Positions 26,518 to 36,095 are shown, counted from the first letter of the stretch. The stretch: 64,000 nt of DNA from Arcanobacterium sp. (GCA_022778805.1 JALFSN010000001.1:62001-126000), one strand, 5' to 3'. Notes: generated by a model from the letters alone, not told the origin. Program-made: numbers and translations.

Positions 26518-29034
26518 ATGGCACAAGGACGGCGCAAGCAGCAGCGGGGACGAACTGCGGCTGTCGCTGCACACGATCTCCCAGGCCACCGCAGGTTTGG
26601 CTTAAAAATGGCTCTGCGCCACAGCCCATTGTCGCTCACGGAGATTGTGGATGACGTCCCCGTCTATCGTCATCTCGGCGAGAATATGGCTCGTGAGGCG
26701 GTGAAAGAGACTGTGCGTGCAGACATTGCTACTCTGCGCGCCGGAGGAGATCTCATTGATTACCACAGGCGTGAGAGCGATCATGAGTACGCCTATCACC
26801 TCGACGATTCGGCCACTATCGAGGTAGATACCAGTGGGCTCAATCTGGCTTTGCTGCTGCCGCTGCTCGATTTTAAGGGGCGCTCGCAGCCGGAAGTCTT
26901 TGCACAAATCGGGGTGCGCAGAGCTTTGGAAGCTGGCCAGCGGGGCGCTGAGAGCGATGAGATCACTGCCCGCCGACCACTGATCGCCACTGTGCCTCGC
27001 GGACACTTCGCTCCAGTGGTGGCGACTGCTATCCAACATCACGATCTCATCGCTTTTAGCTATCAAAGTCTCAGCCAGTCCCAGCCCTCCGAGCGGCTGG
27101 CTAGACCGCTAGCTCTCGAAGTACACGGGGGCGAATTCTATGTGCGTGCCATCCCATGCGATGCGGACACAGCAGATGTGGATAACGGCATGGCAAGCAC
27201 AGAGGACATGGCAAGTACAGAGGGCGCAAAAGGCACGGCGAACGAAGCGGACAATACAGCGCAGAATACAGCAGGCATAGAGAACGCAGGGAGCACAGAT
27301 AGCCCGAAGCAGCGCAGCGGCGAATACGCTTCAGCCCAATCTGAAGTGAATAAGTCTGAGCCGGACAGATCTGAACTGCTCGGATCTGAGGCGCGGCTGC
27401 GCACGTATAAAGTGGCGCGCATGGAATCGTGTGACGTCGTACCCGCTGCGCAGTCTCATTGCCGAGACTGCGCAGATCAGCACTCCGCCCTCGCCGCAGA
27501 GGTAGATTCTACAGAGAAGACTTCCGCAGAAAAGGCTTCCAGGCAGAAAACTCGCAGCGCCACTGCAGCATCATGGTTTGCACCCATCACGGTGATATTT
27601 GCAGTGCGCCCTGGTACCTGTGCTCCGCTCGTAGCTCGCAGCGAGCGCTGCGTGTGGGATGAGACAGACCTCCCGATAGCTGAGCACTGCAGCACCTCCA
27701 CATGGCAGCATTATTGCCTGCGTGACGTCGATCCACTCGCGTTTTTAGAGGAGTGCGCCTTCTATGGAAGCGATATGCGCGTCCTCGCTCCAGTGAAGTA
27801 TGCACATGACATTCTCAGGCGTTTAGAGCACGCTGCGCGTATCGTGGCGCCATCGCCGCCGCTCCCGTCCCCATCCTCGTCCTCGCAGCCATCATCACCT
27901 GCGTCACCGACACCAGCGTTGCCAACCGCTCCCGCAGAATCTGCTCATGCACGAAGGTCTGCCCCGATCGTGCCGACCGGTAAAAGCGTGGATGCTAGCG
28001 TGCCGCGCCGCGAATCATATTTTACGTATTTACTACGCCACGGCCCTGCTACCCTCGGAGAACTGGCCGAGCATTTTTCGCTGACTCCGCTCACGGTGCG
28101 CCGCGAATTGCGCGATCTTTTCACTACTGAGATTGTGATTGATGGCCAGCCACAGGCTCCCTACGATCTCGTGATGCCGCCGTGGGAAGAGGGAGAAGCT
28201 ATTAATACAGCGTGGGTTATAGAAGCCCACGGGCATGGAACGGCGGAAAAAGACAGCCACTATCCGACGGCGAGTTTCACGTTTGCGGAAGTGATAGCGC
28301 TACTTGGTGCTATCGATTCGCTGCTGGCCGTGGCCATCGGAGATCACCAGCGGGCTTTGCTCGATATGCGCACAGTATTTACTCAGGCTGCAGCGGAATC
28401 TGGCTATGCGGACGCCATGTGGGCGCCGCCCACTGCCCGCTTTTCCCCGACGATAGCGGATGCCGTTTTCAGCGCCATCGAGCGGCGTAACGCCGTCACT
28501 ATCTGCTACTGGCAGGCCGCAGCAGATGGCACAGCCGGCTGCCAGCATATACGAGTCCGGCCGTTCGCCGTCGATCCAGGGATGAATCCGCTGCTAGTGG
28601 CAACTGGTGACGACGGCATCATACGCACTTTTCGGCTGGATCGGATCTCTGCAGTCCTGCCCACAGATGAATACTCGACGAAAATGGTGGTGCGCAGCTG
28701 GGCACAACAGTATCGGAGAGCACCACGGCATTTTACGGGTACGCAGATACACCTCGTGTGCGCTCCGCGTGCGCGATGGGTGCTAGAAGAGATCCCCGAA
28801 TCCCACATAGAAGCAGATGTAGACATCGGAGAAACGGGTGAGGATACGGACACTCACACCGGCGTGGGCAATCAAGCACATGTGATATCTCTCAGTGTAC
28901 ACAACGTGCAGTGGTTGCGAACCTTGCTCGTGCGGCTTGGCCGTGATTGTTACGCTGTATATCCCGCTTCTATACGGGCGCAGCTGGCTCCCGCGCTGAC
29001 CGCAATCGTGCAGGTTTATCATGGAGAATCGTGA
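26518..29034 (+). CDS. pafBC: PafBC fusion: WYL-domain transcriptional activator of the DNA damage response
   Basis: 838 residues, equal to fused PafB and PafC plus linkers. The N-terminal half has a winged-helix region (residues about 20-110) and a WYL domain (AIQHHDLIAFSYQSLSQSQ, RLARPLALEVHGGEFYVRAI). The second half has its own HTH (YLLRHGPATLGELAEHFSLT) and a WYL domain (ERRNAVTICYW, IRVRPFAVDPGMNPLLV, RTFRLDRISAV). PafBC in mycobacteria activates LexA-independent DNA repair genes. Long low-complexity linkers (about 220-300 and 440-490) with short repeats (MASTED, SEPDRSE, PSPSSSSQPSSPASP) separate the domains. No proteasome or pafA gene, and no tatA/tatC (usual neighbours), are present here. 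Confidence 0.85.
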   Translation: MAQGRRKQQRGRTAAVAAHDLPGHRRFGLKMALRHSPLSLTEIVDDVPVYRHLGENMAREAVKETVRADIATLRAGGDLIDYHRRESDHEYAYHLDDSATIEVDTSGLNLALLLPLLDFKGRSQPEVFAQIGVRRALEAGQRGAESDEITARRPLIATVPRGHFAPVVATAIQHHDLIAFSYQSLSQSQPSERLARPLALEVHGGEFYVRAIPCDADTADVDNGMASTEDMASTEGAKGTANEADNTAQNTAGIENAGSTDSPKQRSGEYASAQSEVNKSEPDRSELLGSEARLRTYKVARMESCDVVPAAQSHCRDCADQHSALAAEVDSTEKTSAEKASRQKTRSATAASWFAPITVIFAVRPGTCAPLVARSERCVWDETDLPIAEHCSTSTWQHYCLRDVDPLAFLEECAFYGSDMRVLAPVKYAHDILRRLEHAARIVAPSPPLPSPSSSSQPSSPASPTPALPTAPAESAHARRSAPIVPTGKSVDASVPRRESYFTYLLRHGPATLGELAEHFSLTPLTVRRELRDLFTTEIVIDGQPQAPYDLVMPPWEEGEAINTAWVIEAHGHGTAEKDSHYPTASFTFAEVIALLGAIDSLLAVAIGDHQRALLDMRTVFTQAAAESGYADAMWAPPTARFSPTIADAVFSAIERRNAVTICYWQAAADGTAGCQHIRVRPFAVDPGMNPLLVATGDDGIIRTFRLDRISAVLPTDEYSTKMVVRSWAQQYRRAPRHFTGTQIHLVCAPRARWVLEEIPESHIEADVDIGETGEDTDTHTGVGNQAHVISLSVHNVQWLRTLLVRLGRDCYAVYPASIRAQLAPALTAIVQVYHGES

Positions 29035-29262
29035 GGATGAGCTGCAGTAGTGAGCCGATGGTGGTGCCGGTTGGCTAGCTCTCAGCACTAGCGTGACGTG
29101 GCAGATCATGAGATGGTAGACAGGGTTTGTTTCTGCAGCCCGAGCGCATTGCATATGACGGCGTAAGGGCGTGGCGAAATTACCGCAGCTGGGCAACGCG
29201 CGCGGCGGCGTCACGAGAGGAACATAACGTAGCGCTGACTATAGCGGAAAGGTAGGTGGAGA

Positions 29263-30174
29263 ATGATCGTTGGCGTAGCAATCAACCCCGACTCTGGAAA
29301 AGGTCGAGGACGTACCTACCGTGATGAGATGGCTCATTTACTCGCTGCATATCCAGTAGAAGTGGTGTGGTTCAACAGCGATGATCCCGCCGTACTCAAG
29401 GGCGATATGTTTGGGGCCGCCGAAACGGGGATGATTGACGCGCTCATTGTGGCTGGGGGAGATGGCATGATCCACCTCGCAGTGAATGCTCTCGGAGATT
29501 CTCAAATTCCGTTGGGGATTGTAGCTACCGGATCGGGAAACGACATTGCCAGAGAATTCAGTTTGCCGACACACCGTCCCGACGAGGGGCTCCACCAGGT
29601 GATGAGCGCTCTTTTCACGCGCAAGTTCCGTCAGATTGACGTGCTGGAAATTGAAGGTGGAGGGAAAGTTGAGCGAGCCCTGGCGATGGCCAATATGGGG
29701 CTTGATTCGGATGCCAACTTTCGTGCGAACCAGTTTCAGTGGCCGAAAGGAAACGTGCGTTACGTGCGTGGGCTGATCAGTTCGCTCATACACTATCGCC
29801 CGTATGGCGTTCGGCTCACGGTGGATGGGGTGCGTATGAGCGGCTCAATGGTGCTGCTGCTGGCGGCGAATACTCGCTTTGCCGGCGGGGGATTTAATCT
29901 CGCTCCGCACGCAGACCCCACGGATCATGCACTCTCCGTAGTGCTGTGTCGAGGGCTTTCAACGCTTGAGTTTCCATCATTGCTCGGACGATTGGCGCGT
30001 GCTCGCCACGTCGATGATCCACGGGTGCATGAGATGACGGCGCGCGAGATTGCCGTCGAGCCAGATACGAGGATGGGGATTGCTCCACCTCCGGTGATGG
30101 CAGATGGGGAATTGATCTGCGATCTGCCAGCGCGCATACGCATTCTGCCCAGTAGAATACGGATGGCGCTATGA
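29263..30174 (+). CDS. Diacylglycerol kinase family protein (lipid kinase)
   Basis: 303 residues. The DAGK catalytic domain is clear: AINPDSGKGRGR, ALIVAGGDGMIHLAVNAL (GGDG nucleotide site) and IVATGSGNDIAREF, then a C-terminal beta-sandwich (MANMGLDSDANFRAN, ADGELICDLPARIRILP). It probably phosphorylates diacylglycerol or a related lipid at the membrane; the exact lipid cannot be told. AGGTGG precedes the ATG. It overlaps the helicase gene by 4 bases. The 228-base gap before it (29035-29262) holds no gene or hairpin I can support. Confidence 0.88.
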   Translation: MIVGVAINPDSGKGRGRTYRDEMAHLLAAYPVEVVWFNSDDPAVLKGDMFGAAETGMIDALIVAGGDGMIHLAVNALGDSQIPLGIVATGSGNDIAREFSLPTHRPDEGLHQVMSALFTRKFRQIDVLEIEGGGKVERALAMANMGLDSDANFRANQFQWPKGNVRYVRGLISSLIHYRPYGVRLTVDGVRMSGSMVLLLAANTRFAGGGFNLAPHADPTDHALSVVLCRGLSTLEFPSLLGRLARARHVDDPRVHEMTAREIAVEPDTRMGIAPPPVMADGELICDLPARIRILPSRIRMAL

Positions 30175-33026
30175 GAAATGACGATGCGATGAGCTCTAGC
30201 CGCGAGCGTCACGAGAGCCACGACAACCGCGAGACCGCCGCTTCTGGTGAATGCGCCTATCGCAAACGCTGCGGAACCTCTGAAAACCGCGAGCCTGAAG
30301 GTCGCGAGGACAACTCCGCTGCCCACGCCGTGATAGCGAATTTTATTGATCAGCAAGCGGCTCGTGGGATAGTGCTCGATTCGGTGCAGCGCGAAGCCTT
30401 GTTTTCTCTCAGCGCCGATCGGGATGTGCTCATGTGTGCGCCCACTGGCTCAGGGAAGACGATGGTAGCTCTTGGCGCCGTGGAATTGGCCTTTGCTCGC
30501 AGCCAGCGCTGTGTCTATACTGCCCCTATTAAAGCGCTCTCGAATCAGAAATATCGAGAATTGTGCGAGAGCTACGGTGCAGAGCACATTGGGCTGCTCA
30601 CGGGAGATGAGACGATCAACCGTGATGCCCATATTATTGTGGCCACCACTGAAGTGCTGCGCAATATGCTCTATGCCCACGATACGGCAGTGGCCGATAT
30701 TGGGTACGTCGTGCTCGATGAAGTGCACTATCTGGCAGATCCGGTGCGCGGGCCAGTCTGGGAAGAAATCATCGTGCAGCTTCCAGCACATGTGCGGCTT
30801 GTGAGCCTCTCAGCTACCGTTGCCAATGCGGATGAGCTCACTGCCTGGCTACGTTCCGTGCGTGGCCCGACGAGCGCCGTAATTTCCCACAAACGGCCAG
30901 TACCGCTCATCCAATATGTGTACAGCAATGGTGAACTCACTGAGCTTCTGACGAAAAAAGGGCAGCTATCCCCAGCGGCACGTTCACTTTTCAAAGAGCT
31001 AGATGCCGCCGAACGCCGCAGCCAAAATTCCGGCGAGGGCTATTATCGAGGGAATCACTCTCACGGGGCTGCCGACCGCTATCGGCGCCGCAGACGCACG
31101 AGTGCCTCCAGCGTCGAACGGCGACGAGTCATCAGCGCTTTGGAGCGTGCACAGATGCTGCCCGCAATCGAATTTATTTTTTCTCGCAAAGGGTGCGATC
31201 GTGCGGTAGCAGATTTGCTCGATAGCGGAGTGAGCTTTACGAGTAAAGCCCACGAACGCCGCATTGATGAAGCACTCATGCGTCTGCGAGAGCAGCTCAC
31301 TGACGCCGACGCTCAGACGGTCCGCTTCAACTTTTGGGCAAAAGCTCTGCGCCGCGGTTTTGCCGCTCACCACGCTGGCATGTTTCCTCCGCTCAAGGAG
31401 CTCACGGAAAAGCTGATGGGAGAGGGGCTGCTGTCGCTGGTCTATGCTACCGGCACGCTCGCACTGGGGATTGATATGCCGGTGCGCAGCGTCGTCATAG
31501 AAGAACTCCGCCGTTTCGACGGCACCGACTTTGTAGACCTCTCTGCCACCGAATATACCCAACTCATTGGAAGAGCCGGACGCCGTGGAAAGGATGCTGT
31601 GGGCTATGCAGTCGTGCTCGCTGGCGTCGATCTTTCACGCCAGCAGCTCCTCTCGGTGGCTACTGGCGGATCAGAACCGCTCAAGAGCGCCTTTTTCCCC
31701 TCATATAACACCGTGATTAACCTCTTGCAGTTCTCTGATTACGCCGCTGCCAGAGCTATTATGGGCACCTCTTTCGCCCAGTTCCAGGCTAATGATCAGG
31801 TGGCACATGCCCAGGTGAAAGCGCGTCGAATCCGCGGGCGTATCGCCGAGATTGAGACCGAGCTATCAGGGACATGCGAGCGTGGCGACATCGTGGAATA
31901 TGCACGGCTGCGTGCCAGTGCCCGCCGCGCTTCTAAGGCGGAGCGCAAACGTGCCAAAGCCGACTACCGAATCCGCATAGAACGCTCATGGAAGCGGGTG
32001 GAGAGCGGAAAAGTTTACGTGTGTTCCCTCGGTGGTGAGCTGGAATACTTCGGGGTGCTCTCCACGCATGACGATCGTATTCGAGTGGTGACGATTGACG
32101 GAGCATTGCGCTGGATACGGCGGCGCGATGTCAGCAGTGAAGTGCGCGAATTGGGCGTATTCACCGTTCCCTTTGGCATAGGGGCAAAAGATCCGCGAGG
32201 GCGCACTCACATTGCCAATGAAATTTTTGAACTCGCAGCCGAGCGTATCGATATGGGAGCTGACACCGATCTCACTAGTTCGTGGGATCGGGGAGCCACT
32301 CCTCACGATCCCGCCGTGCTCTCTCATCCTGTACATTCGTGTCCGGATGTAGCTACGCATGTGGCCAGCACCCAGGAACTGCTGACTCTCGATCGTCAGC
32401 TCGCCCAGTTAGAAAAGACGATGAGCGCTGCTGCTGATTCTGTAGCTCGGGAATTTGATATAACTGCGAGCATATTAGCGTATGTGGGATACCTACAGGG
32501 AGTGCCGGAGAATCCTGCTGGAGCTGCTCGGGTGTACGTTAAACTCTCTAGTGGAGCCCCAATGCTAGCTCGCATTCACAACGAGAGCGATCTACTGATG
32601 ACGCTCTGTTTGCGAGAGACAGCTCTGAGCGAACTCTCCGCCCCTGAATTTGCAGGGATCTGTACCGCTTTCCTCTCTGATCGGCGTCTGGGGGAACGCG
32701 TAGGAGTGTTGAACTCGGCGAGCGAGAATGCCTGGAAAGCTATTCGGAGCAACTACGATTTTTTGCATCAGATTGAGTTGCAGCGGGGAATCATGCGCAC
32801 ACCAGAGCCACAAGGAGGGGGAATAGTTCCGTTCACCGAATGGGCATCTGGTATGTCACTCGCGCGCATCCTCAAAGCGCACCGATTAGATGTGGGAGAT
32901 TTCATGACGGCGCATCGTCGCCTCATTGATCTTTTAGGGCAAATCGCTCTGGCCGTTCCCGCCACGGCAGTAGGGGAGCTAGCCGAGCAAAGTATTCACC
33001 TCCTCAAACGCTGGGAATGGCTGTGA
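30171..33026 (+). CDS. helY: Ski2-like DEAD/DEAH-box RNA helicase (HelY type)
   Basis: 951 residues, full length. Helicase motifs: I MCAPTGSGKTMVALG (near residue 90), Ia AAPIKALSNQKY-like region, II VVLDEVHYLADPVRG, III SLSATVANADELTAWL, V/VI YATGTLALGIDMPVRS and EYTQLIGRAGRRGKDAVG. The C-terminal DSHCT domain ends near EQSIHLLKRWEW. Homolog of mycobacterial HelY, presumed to act in RNA metabolism. The N-terminal 45 residues are charged and disordered. Its place after pafBC and before lnt matches other actinobacteria, minus tatA and tatC. Confidence 0.92.
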   Translation: MRNDDAMSSSRERHESHDNRETAASGECAYRKRCGTSENREPEGREDNSAAHAVIANFIDQQAARGIVLDSVQREALFSLSADRDVLMCAPTGSGKTMVALGAVELAFARSQRCVYTAPIKALSNQKYRELCESYGAEHIGLLTGDETINRDAHIIVATTEVLRNMLYAHDTAVADIGYVVLDEVHYLADPVRGPVWEEIIVQLPAHVRLVSLSATVANADELTAWLRSVRGPTSAVISHKRPVPLIQYVYSNGELTELLTKKGQLSPAARSLFKELDAAERRSQNSGEGYYRGNHSHGAADRYRRRRRTSASSVERRRVISALERAQMLPAIEFIFSRKGCDRAVADLLDSGVSFTSKAHERRIDEALMRLREQLTDADAQTVRFNFWAKALRRGFAAHHAGMFPPLKELTEKLMGEGLLSLVYATGTLALGIDMPVRSVVIEELRRFDGTDFVDLSATEYTQLIGRAGRRGKDAVGYAVVLAGVDLSRQQLLSVATGGSEPLKSAFFPSYNTVINLLQFSDYAAARAIMGTSFAQFQANDQVAHAQVKARRIRGRIAEIETELSGTCERGDIVEYARLRASARRASKAERKRAKADYRIRIERSWKRVESGKVYVCSLGGELEYFGVLSTHDDRIRVVTIDGALRWIRRRDVSSEVRELGVFTVPFGIGAKDPRGRTHIANEIFELAAERIDMGADTDLTSSWDRGATPHDPAVLSHPVHSCPDVATHVASTQELLTLDRQLAQLEKTMSAAADSVAREFDITASILAYVGYLQGVPENPAGAARVYVKLSSGAPMLARIHNESDLLMTLCLRETALSELSAPEFAGICTAFLSDRRLGERVGVLNSASENAWKAIRSNYDFLHQIELQRGIMRTPEPQGGGIVPFTEWASGMSLARILKAHRLDVGDFMTAHRRLIDLLGQIALAVPATAVGELAEQSIHLLKRWEWL

Positions 33027-33066
33027 GAAGAGTTCGTACAGAAAAGACGCAGAACGGAATAGCCAG

Positions 33067-34626
33067 ATGAAACTGATCAGGGGAGCACTGCCGTTTTTGT
33101 TTCGCCTGTTGCTCAGCGTGGCAGCTGGAGTGGGCCTATGGGCAGCGGGGGCTCCGCGTTCGTGGTGGGTTTGCGCTTTGATAGGGGTGGCACTGCTGTG
33201 GTTCACTGTGTATCGTGCCACCTGGCCGCGGGCTTTTTTCTGGGGCTTCGTGGCGGGGTTTGTCTTCTTCTATCTGCATTGTGATTGGGCTGTGACTGCT
33301 AGTGGTTTGCTGGCTGCGCGAGTGGTGCTCGCGGGGATTGAGGCTGTTTTTATCGGTGTCGTAACGGCGCTGTGGGCTGGTATATGGAGATTCCGCAGAG
33401 TGCATCACGCTGGCGTGATGACGTTAGCAGCGCTCGGTGCCTCAGCGCTCGTCTGGGTGGGAAGTGAAGTGCTTCGCTCCATGCTGCCTTTTGGCGGACT
33501 TCCCTGGGGATTATTGGGCTATCTTCTGGTCGATTCGCCGTTGGTACACCTGGCTCCGCTCGGTTCGACGGAACTAGTGGGAGCAGCTGGAGTTGTGTGC
33601 GCTATAAGTGGGGCATTGGCAGTGCGCAATGCGGTGACGATTCATCCTTTCCGCACACTCAAAGCAGCTGTGCTCTGCATAGCAGTAGTGCTCATTCCTC
33701 TGCTCGTTCCGCTTCATGCTCCCGCTAGTGGGCAACTGAAAGTGGCTGTCGTTCAAGGAAATGCTCCCCACCTTGGCAGCGTTCCAGATTCTGCTTGGAG
33801 CACGATCACTACAGAAAACCAGGTGCAGGCTGCGCAAAGCGTGCTGAAAGAACACCCCGATCTCTTTGTTCTTCCTGAATCCACGTCTGACTACGACTAT
33901 CGGGTGGAGCAGTATCCACACGATCTCATTATGGGGCTAGCTCGCGATGCTGGCGTTCCACTGCTGCTGGGCACTCAGCGTTATTTTACCGAACACGGCC
34001 GACAGCTACGCACGAATGACTACGTGGTGCAATATCCAGATGGTTCGCTGCCAGCGGTAGAAGATACGTATAGTAAACAGCATCCTGTCCCGTTTGGCGA
34101 ATACGTGCCGCTGAGAAATGTAGTTGAAAAACTCACAGCAAAAATTGAAGAGATTTCTATTGATATGGTGGCGGGGGAGAAGCCTGCTCAGCTCGCCGTA
34201 CACCTGCCTGATCGTGATTTGAAGGTGGCGGTGCCCATCTGCTTTGAAGTGGCATACTCAGCCATCGTTTCGCAGGGAGCTGCCAGCTCTGAGCTCCTGG
34301 TCGTGCCGACGAGCAACGTCACGTTTGGATACTCATCTGAGGCTTTCGAGCAATTTGCGATCACGAAATTTCGAGCCATTGAGAATGGCCGCACTGCAAT
34401 CCAGGTCTCCACGATGGGAACGTCTGGCGTGGTGACGCCGAACGGCACCGTCCAATATCAGACGGGACTTTTTGAACGCGATGCCAGAGTGGTAACAGTG
34501 CCACTATACCGGCACGTGACGCCTGCTGCTAGTAGCTATCAGCTGCGCATGGTCATTGTGCTCATGGGCTCTATAGCAGCTAGCCTGTGGGGTATCTGGG
34601 GGCTGTGCCGCTCGCCGGCGCGCTAA
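33067..34626 (+). CDS. lnt: Apolipoprotein N-acyltransferase
   Basis: 519 residues. About six N-terminal membrane segments (residues 1-225) and an extracellular nitrilase domain (about 230-490), with a last membrane segment (about 490-510). The catalytic triad is visible: Glu in LFVLPEST, Lys in DTYSKQHPVPFGEYVP and Cys in VAVPICFEVAYS. It adds the third acyl chain to lipoproteins such as the lipoproteins at 24135 and 41021. ATG 33067 has only a weak purine-rich site. It has no dolichol-mannose synthase fusion as seen in some mycobacteria. Confidence 0.93.
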   Translation: MKLIRGALPFLFRLLLSVAAGVGLWAAGAPRSWWVCALIGVALLWFTVYRATWPRAFFWGFVAGFVFFYLHCDWAVTASGLLAARVVLAGIEAVFIGVVTALWAGIWRFRRVHHAGVMTLAALGASALVWVGSEVLRSMLPFGGLPWGLLGYLLVDSPLVHLAPLGSTELVGAAGVVCAISGALAVRNAVTIHPFRTLKAAVLCIAVVLIPLLVPLHAPASGQLKVAVVQGNAPHLGSVPDSAWSTITTENQVQAAQSVLKEHPDLFVLPESTSDYDYRVEQYPHDLIMGLARDAGVPLLLGTQRYFTEHGRQLRTNDYVVQYPDGSLPAVEDTYSKQHPVPFGEYVPLRNVVEKLTAKIEEISIDMVAGEKPAQLAVHLPDRDLKVAVPICFEVAYSAIVSQGAASSELLVVPTSNVTFGYSSEAFEQFAITKFRAIENGRTAIQVSTMGTSGVVTPNGTVQYQTGLFERDARVVTVPLYRHVTPAASSYQLRMVIVLMGSIAASLWGIWGLCRSPAR

Positions 34627-34678
34627 CGTTGTACGCGGCACCGATAGAAGATAGAAGATGGTCAGAGATCTCACGAGC

Positions 34679-34723
34679 CGGCGGCGTTCGTTTTAGATAG
34701 GTTTGCTTTAGCTAGCGCCGCCG
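34679..34723. terminator. Inverted repeat between convergent lnt and rbpA
   Basis: CGGCGGCG (34679-34686) and CGCCGCCG (34716-34723) form an 8-bp GC stem with a 29-base T-rich loop, located between two convergent genes. Possibly a bidirectional terminator. Confidence 0.35.
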
Positions 34724-34746
34724 TATCCAGCATCGAATACGATACG

Positions 34747-35097
34747 TCAGTGCATCCGCTTGTAAAGTTTCCCAGAGCGCAACAGAGCCAAGCGTTCGTC
34801 AAGCAGTACTTGAAGTTCCTCTTCGCTGCGCCGTTCCAGCAACATATCCCAGTGGGTACGCACAGCTTTGGCTGGCTTCTTTTCTTCGTCGTCACCCGTT
34901 CCAACGAGATGAGCAACTGCGCCGCACTTACATTCCCAGGTAGCTGGAGCATCGGCGTCCACCGCTAATGTGACGTCAAATTCGTGGCCGTTCTCGCACA
35001 GATATTTCACTTCTCGGCGTTCGACGAAAGCCACACCTTCATCTGACTCCAAAGAATTCGCACCGATTTTCATACCGCGCAGTGAACGCTCAACCAT
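34747..35097 (-). CDS. rbpA: RNA polymerase-binding protein RbpA
   Basis: 116 residues. It begins MVERSLRGMKIGANSLESDEG and has a zinc-ribbon (YLCENGHEFDV and WECKCGAV) and the sigma-interaction helix RTHWDMLLERRSEEELQVLL, near-identical to streptomycete RbpA. It binds sigma-A group factors and stabilises open complexes; restricted to actinobacteria. ATG 35097 follows GAAGGA. A perfect TATAAT lies 50 bases upstream. Linked to lnt as in mycobacteria and streptomycetes. Confidence 0.96.
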   Translation of the reverse strand: MVERSLRGMKIGANSLESDEGVAFVERREVKYLCENGHEFDVTLAVDADAPATWECKCGAVAHLVGTGDDEEKKPAKAVRTHWDMLLERRSEEELQVLLDERLALLRSGKLYKRMH

Positions 35098-35146
35098 TCA
35101 AATTCCTTCTTCCGAGCCGAATTCATTATTTCTACTACTACAGCGG

Positions 35147-35152
35147 ATTATA
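35147..35152 (-). promoter_or_regulatory. rbpA -10 element (TATAAT)
   Basis: On the minus strand TATAAT, preceded by a TG-rich context (GTTG), lies at 35152-35147 and would give a leader of about 40 bases before the rbpA ATG. No good -35 is seen. Confidence 0.6.
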
Positions 35153-35493
35153 CAACGCGCAGTGACGGCGCATTGTTCCCGTTGCGGCTCACCACAGTGT
35201 ACCGAGAGCACGGACACTAGAGCGAATCTATGGATGATTGCAGTTCAATTTCGTATGCTCGTCACTCATTCCTCGTCACTATCTGTCAATTACCGATAAT
35301 GTATATTATGTCAGATTACTGGAAGAGAGCAATCACTCCCTCAGGCCTACGTTATCCGCTGGTGCGGATTGAGGTTTGTTTGGATAAGGACAAGGACGCC
35401 GAACAGGCCACCCCCTACCCAGTCGTTATGTTCGCGTCCTACAACGGGCCGCTCATCAAAACAGCGAACGATCCGTGACGTGATTAGTGATGC
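35153..35493. other. Gene-poor stretch between rbpA and hicB
   Basis: About 340 bases without a convincing gene. An open frame on the plus strand (35299-35478, beginning MYIMSDYWKRAITPSGLRYP) has no ribosome binding site and no recognisable domain. The composition is less GC-rich than the flanking genes. Taken with the adjacent hicAB pair this may be the edge of an acquired segment or a gene remnant. Confidence 0.3.
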
Positions 35494-35874
35494 TCAGGCT
35501 TTGGCCAGTTGAGAAATACGGCCTTTCGTCAGGCCGAGTAGTTCAGCAATATCGGCAAGTTTTAGTCCCTTTTGACGTAGGTCATGGACGACCGAGCGTT
35601 GCCGCTGGTTCACCTGTGTCTGTGCCCGCTCTAGGTCACGTTGGGCGGTTTTCACGGATGTGGTCGCTTGTGCAACATCATCGGCAAACACAAGAATAGG
35701 GTCAGGGTCTGGGGTGGGAAGGTCGGGTTCGTCCCGTGCAATAGTGAGGACGTCAGCAATCATTGCACGGGCTTCTCTCAGATTCCGTCCTTGAGTGTGG
35801 AAAGTGTGATCCCCTAACGTCACGGCCACTTGCCACCAGCCGTCCTCGAAATGGAGAGTTGCTGTTGCTTTCAT
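35494..35874 (-). CDS. hicB: HicB-type antitoxin with C-terminal DNA-binding helix-turn-helix
   Basis: 126 residues. The N-terminal half is HicB-like (MKATATLHFEDGWWQVAVTL, TQGRNLREARAMIADVL); the middle is a coiled-coil-like stretch (TAQRDLERAQTQVNQRQRSV) and the C-terminus is an HTH (LKLADIAELLGLTKGRISQL). It should neutralise the toxin encoded just upstream and repress the operon. The start codon overlaps the hicA stop by 4 bases (ATGA). The pair sits between rbpA and the merR-ftsR-garA cluster, in a less GC-rich stretch. Confidence 0.8.
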   Translation of the reverse strand: MKATATLHFEDGWWQVAVTLGDHTFHTQGRNLREARAMIADVLTIARDEPDLPTPDPDPILVFADDVAQATTSVKTAQRDLERAQTQVNQRQRSVVHDLRQKGLKLADIAELLGLTKGRISQLAKA

Positions 35875-36059
35875 TGCTTCTGAGCCTCTTTCAGTATCCC
35901 GTTCGCTGTTGTTTCTTTAATCTCACGATGCCGTGGCACCATCATGAAGCGGTTGCCGATTCGTACTTTTGTGTGAGCGCCTCCCTCACTGATAGTAATG
36001 GGAAGATCTCGCTCGACGGCGATCTGTTTCAGTTGTTTCATAAGGTCTTTCCGCTTCAC
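35871..36059 (-). CDS. hicA: HicA-type mRNA interferase toxin
   Basis: 62 residues, normal toxin length. The double-stranded-RNA-binding-like fold is indicated by KDLMKQLKQIAVERDLPI, GGAHTKVRIGNRFMMVP and RHREIKETTANGILKEA; the catalytic His is in GGAHTK. It cleaves mRNA when free of HicB. hicA precedes hicB, the common order. A promoter with a palindrome between -35 and -10 lies directly upstream. Confidence 0.8.
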   Translation of the reverse strand: MKRKDLMKQLKQIAVERDLPITISEGGAHTKVRIGNRFMMVPRHREIKETTANGILKEAQKQ

Positions 36060-36065
36060 ACTATA

Positions 36066-36095
36066 AGTATATCAAACTAAACACTTTAGGTAAAA
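36066..36095 (-). promoter_or_regulatory. hicAB promoter with embedded operator palindrome
   Basis: Minus-strand -35 TTTTAC (36095-36090) and -10 TATACT (36071-36066) are 18 bases apart. The spacer contains the palindrome CTAAAGTGTTTAG (36089-36077), a plausible binding site for the HTH of the antitoxin and thus for autorepression. Confidence 0.5.

Noticed and set aside
35299-35478. 60-codon plus-strand frame near the hicAB module
   Set aside because: No ribosome binding site, no recognised domain and only moderate length; described as a possible remnant and not listed as a gene.
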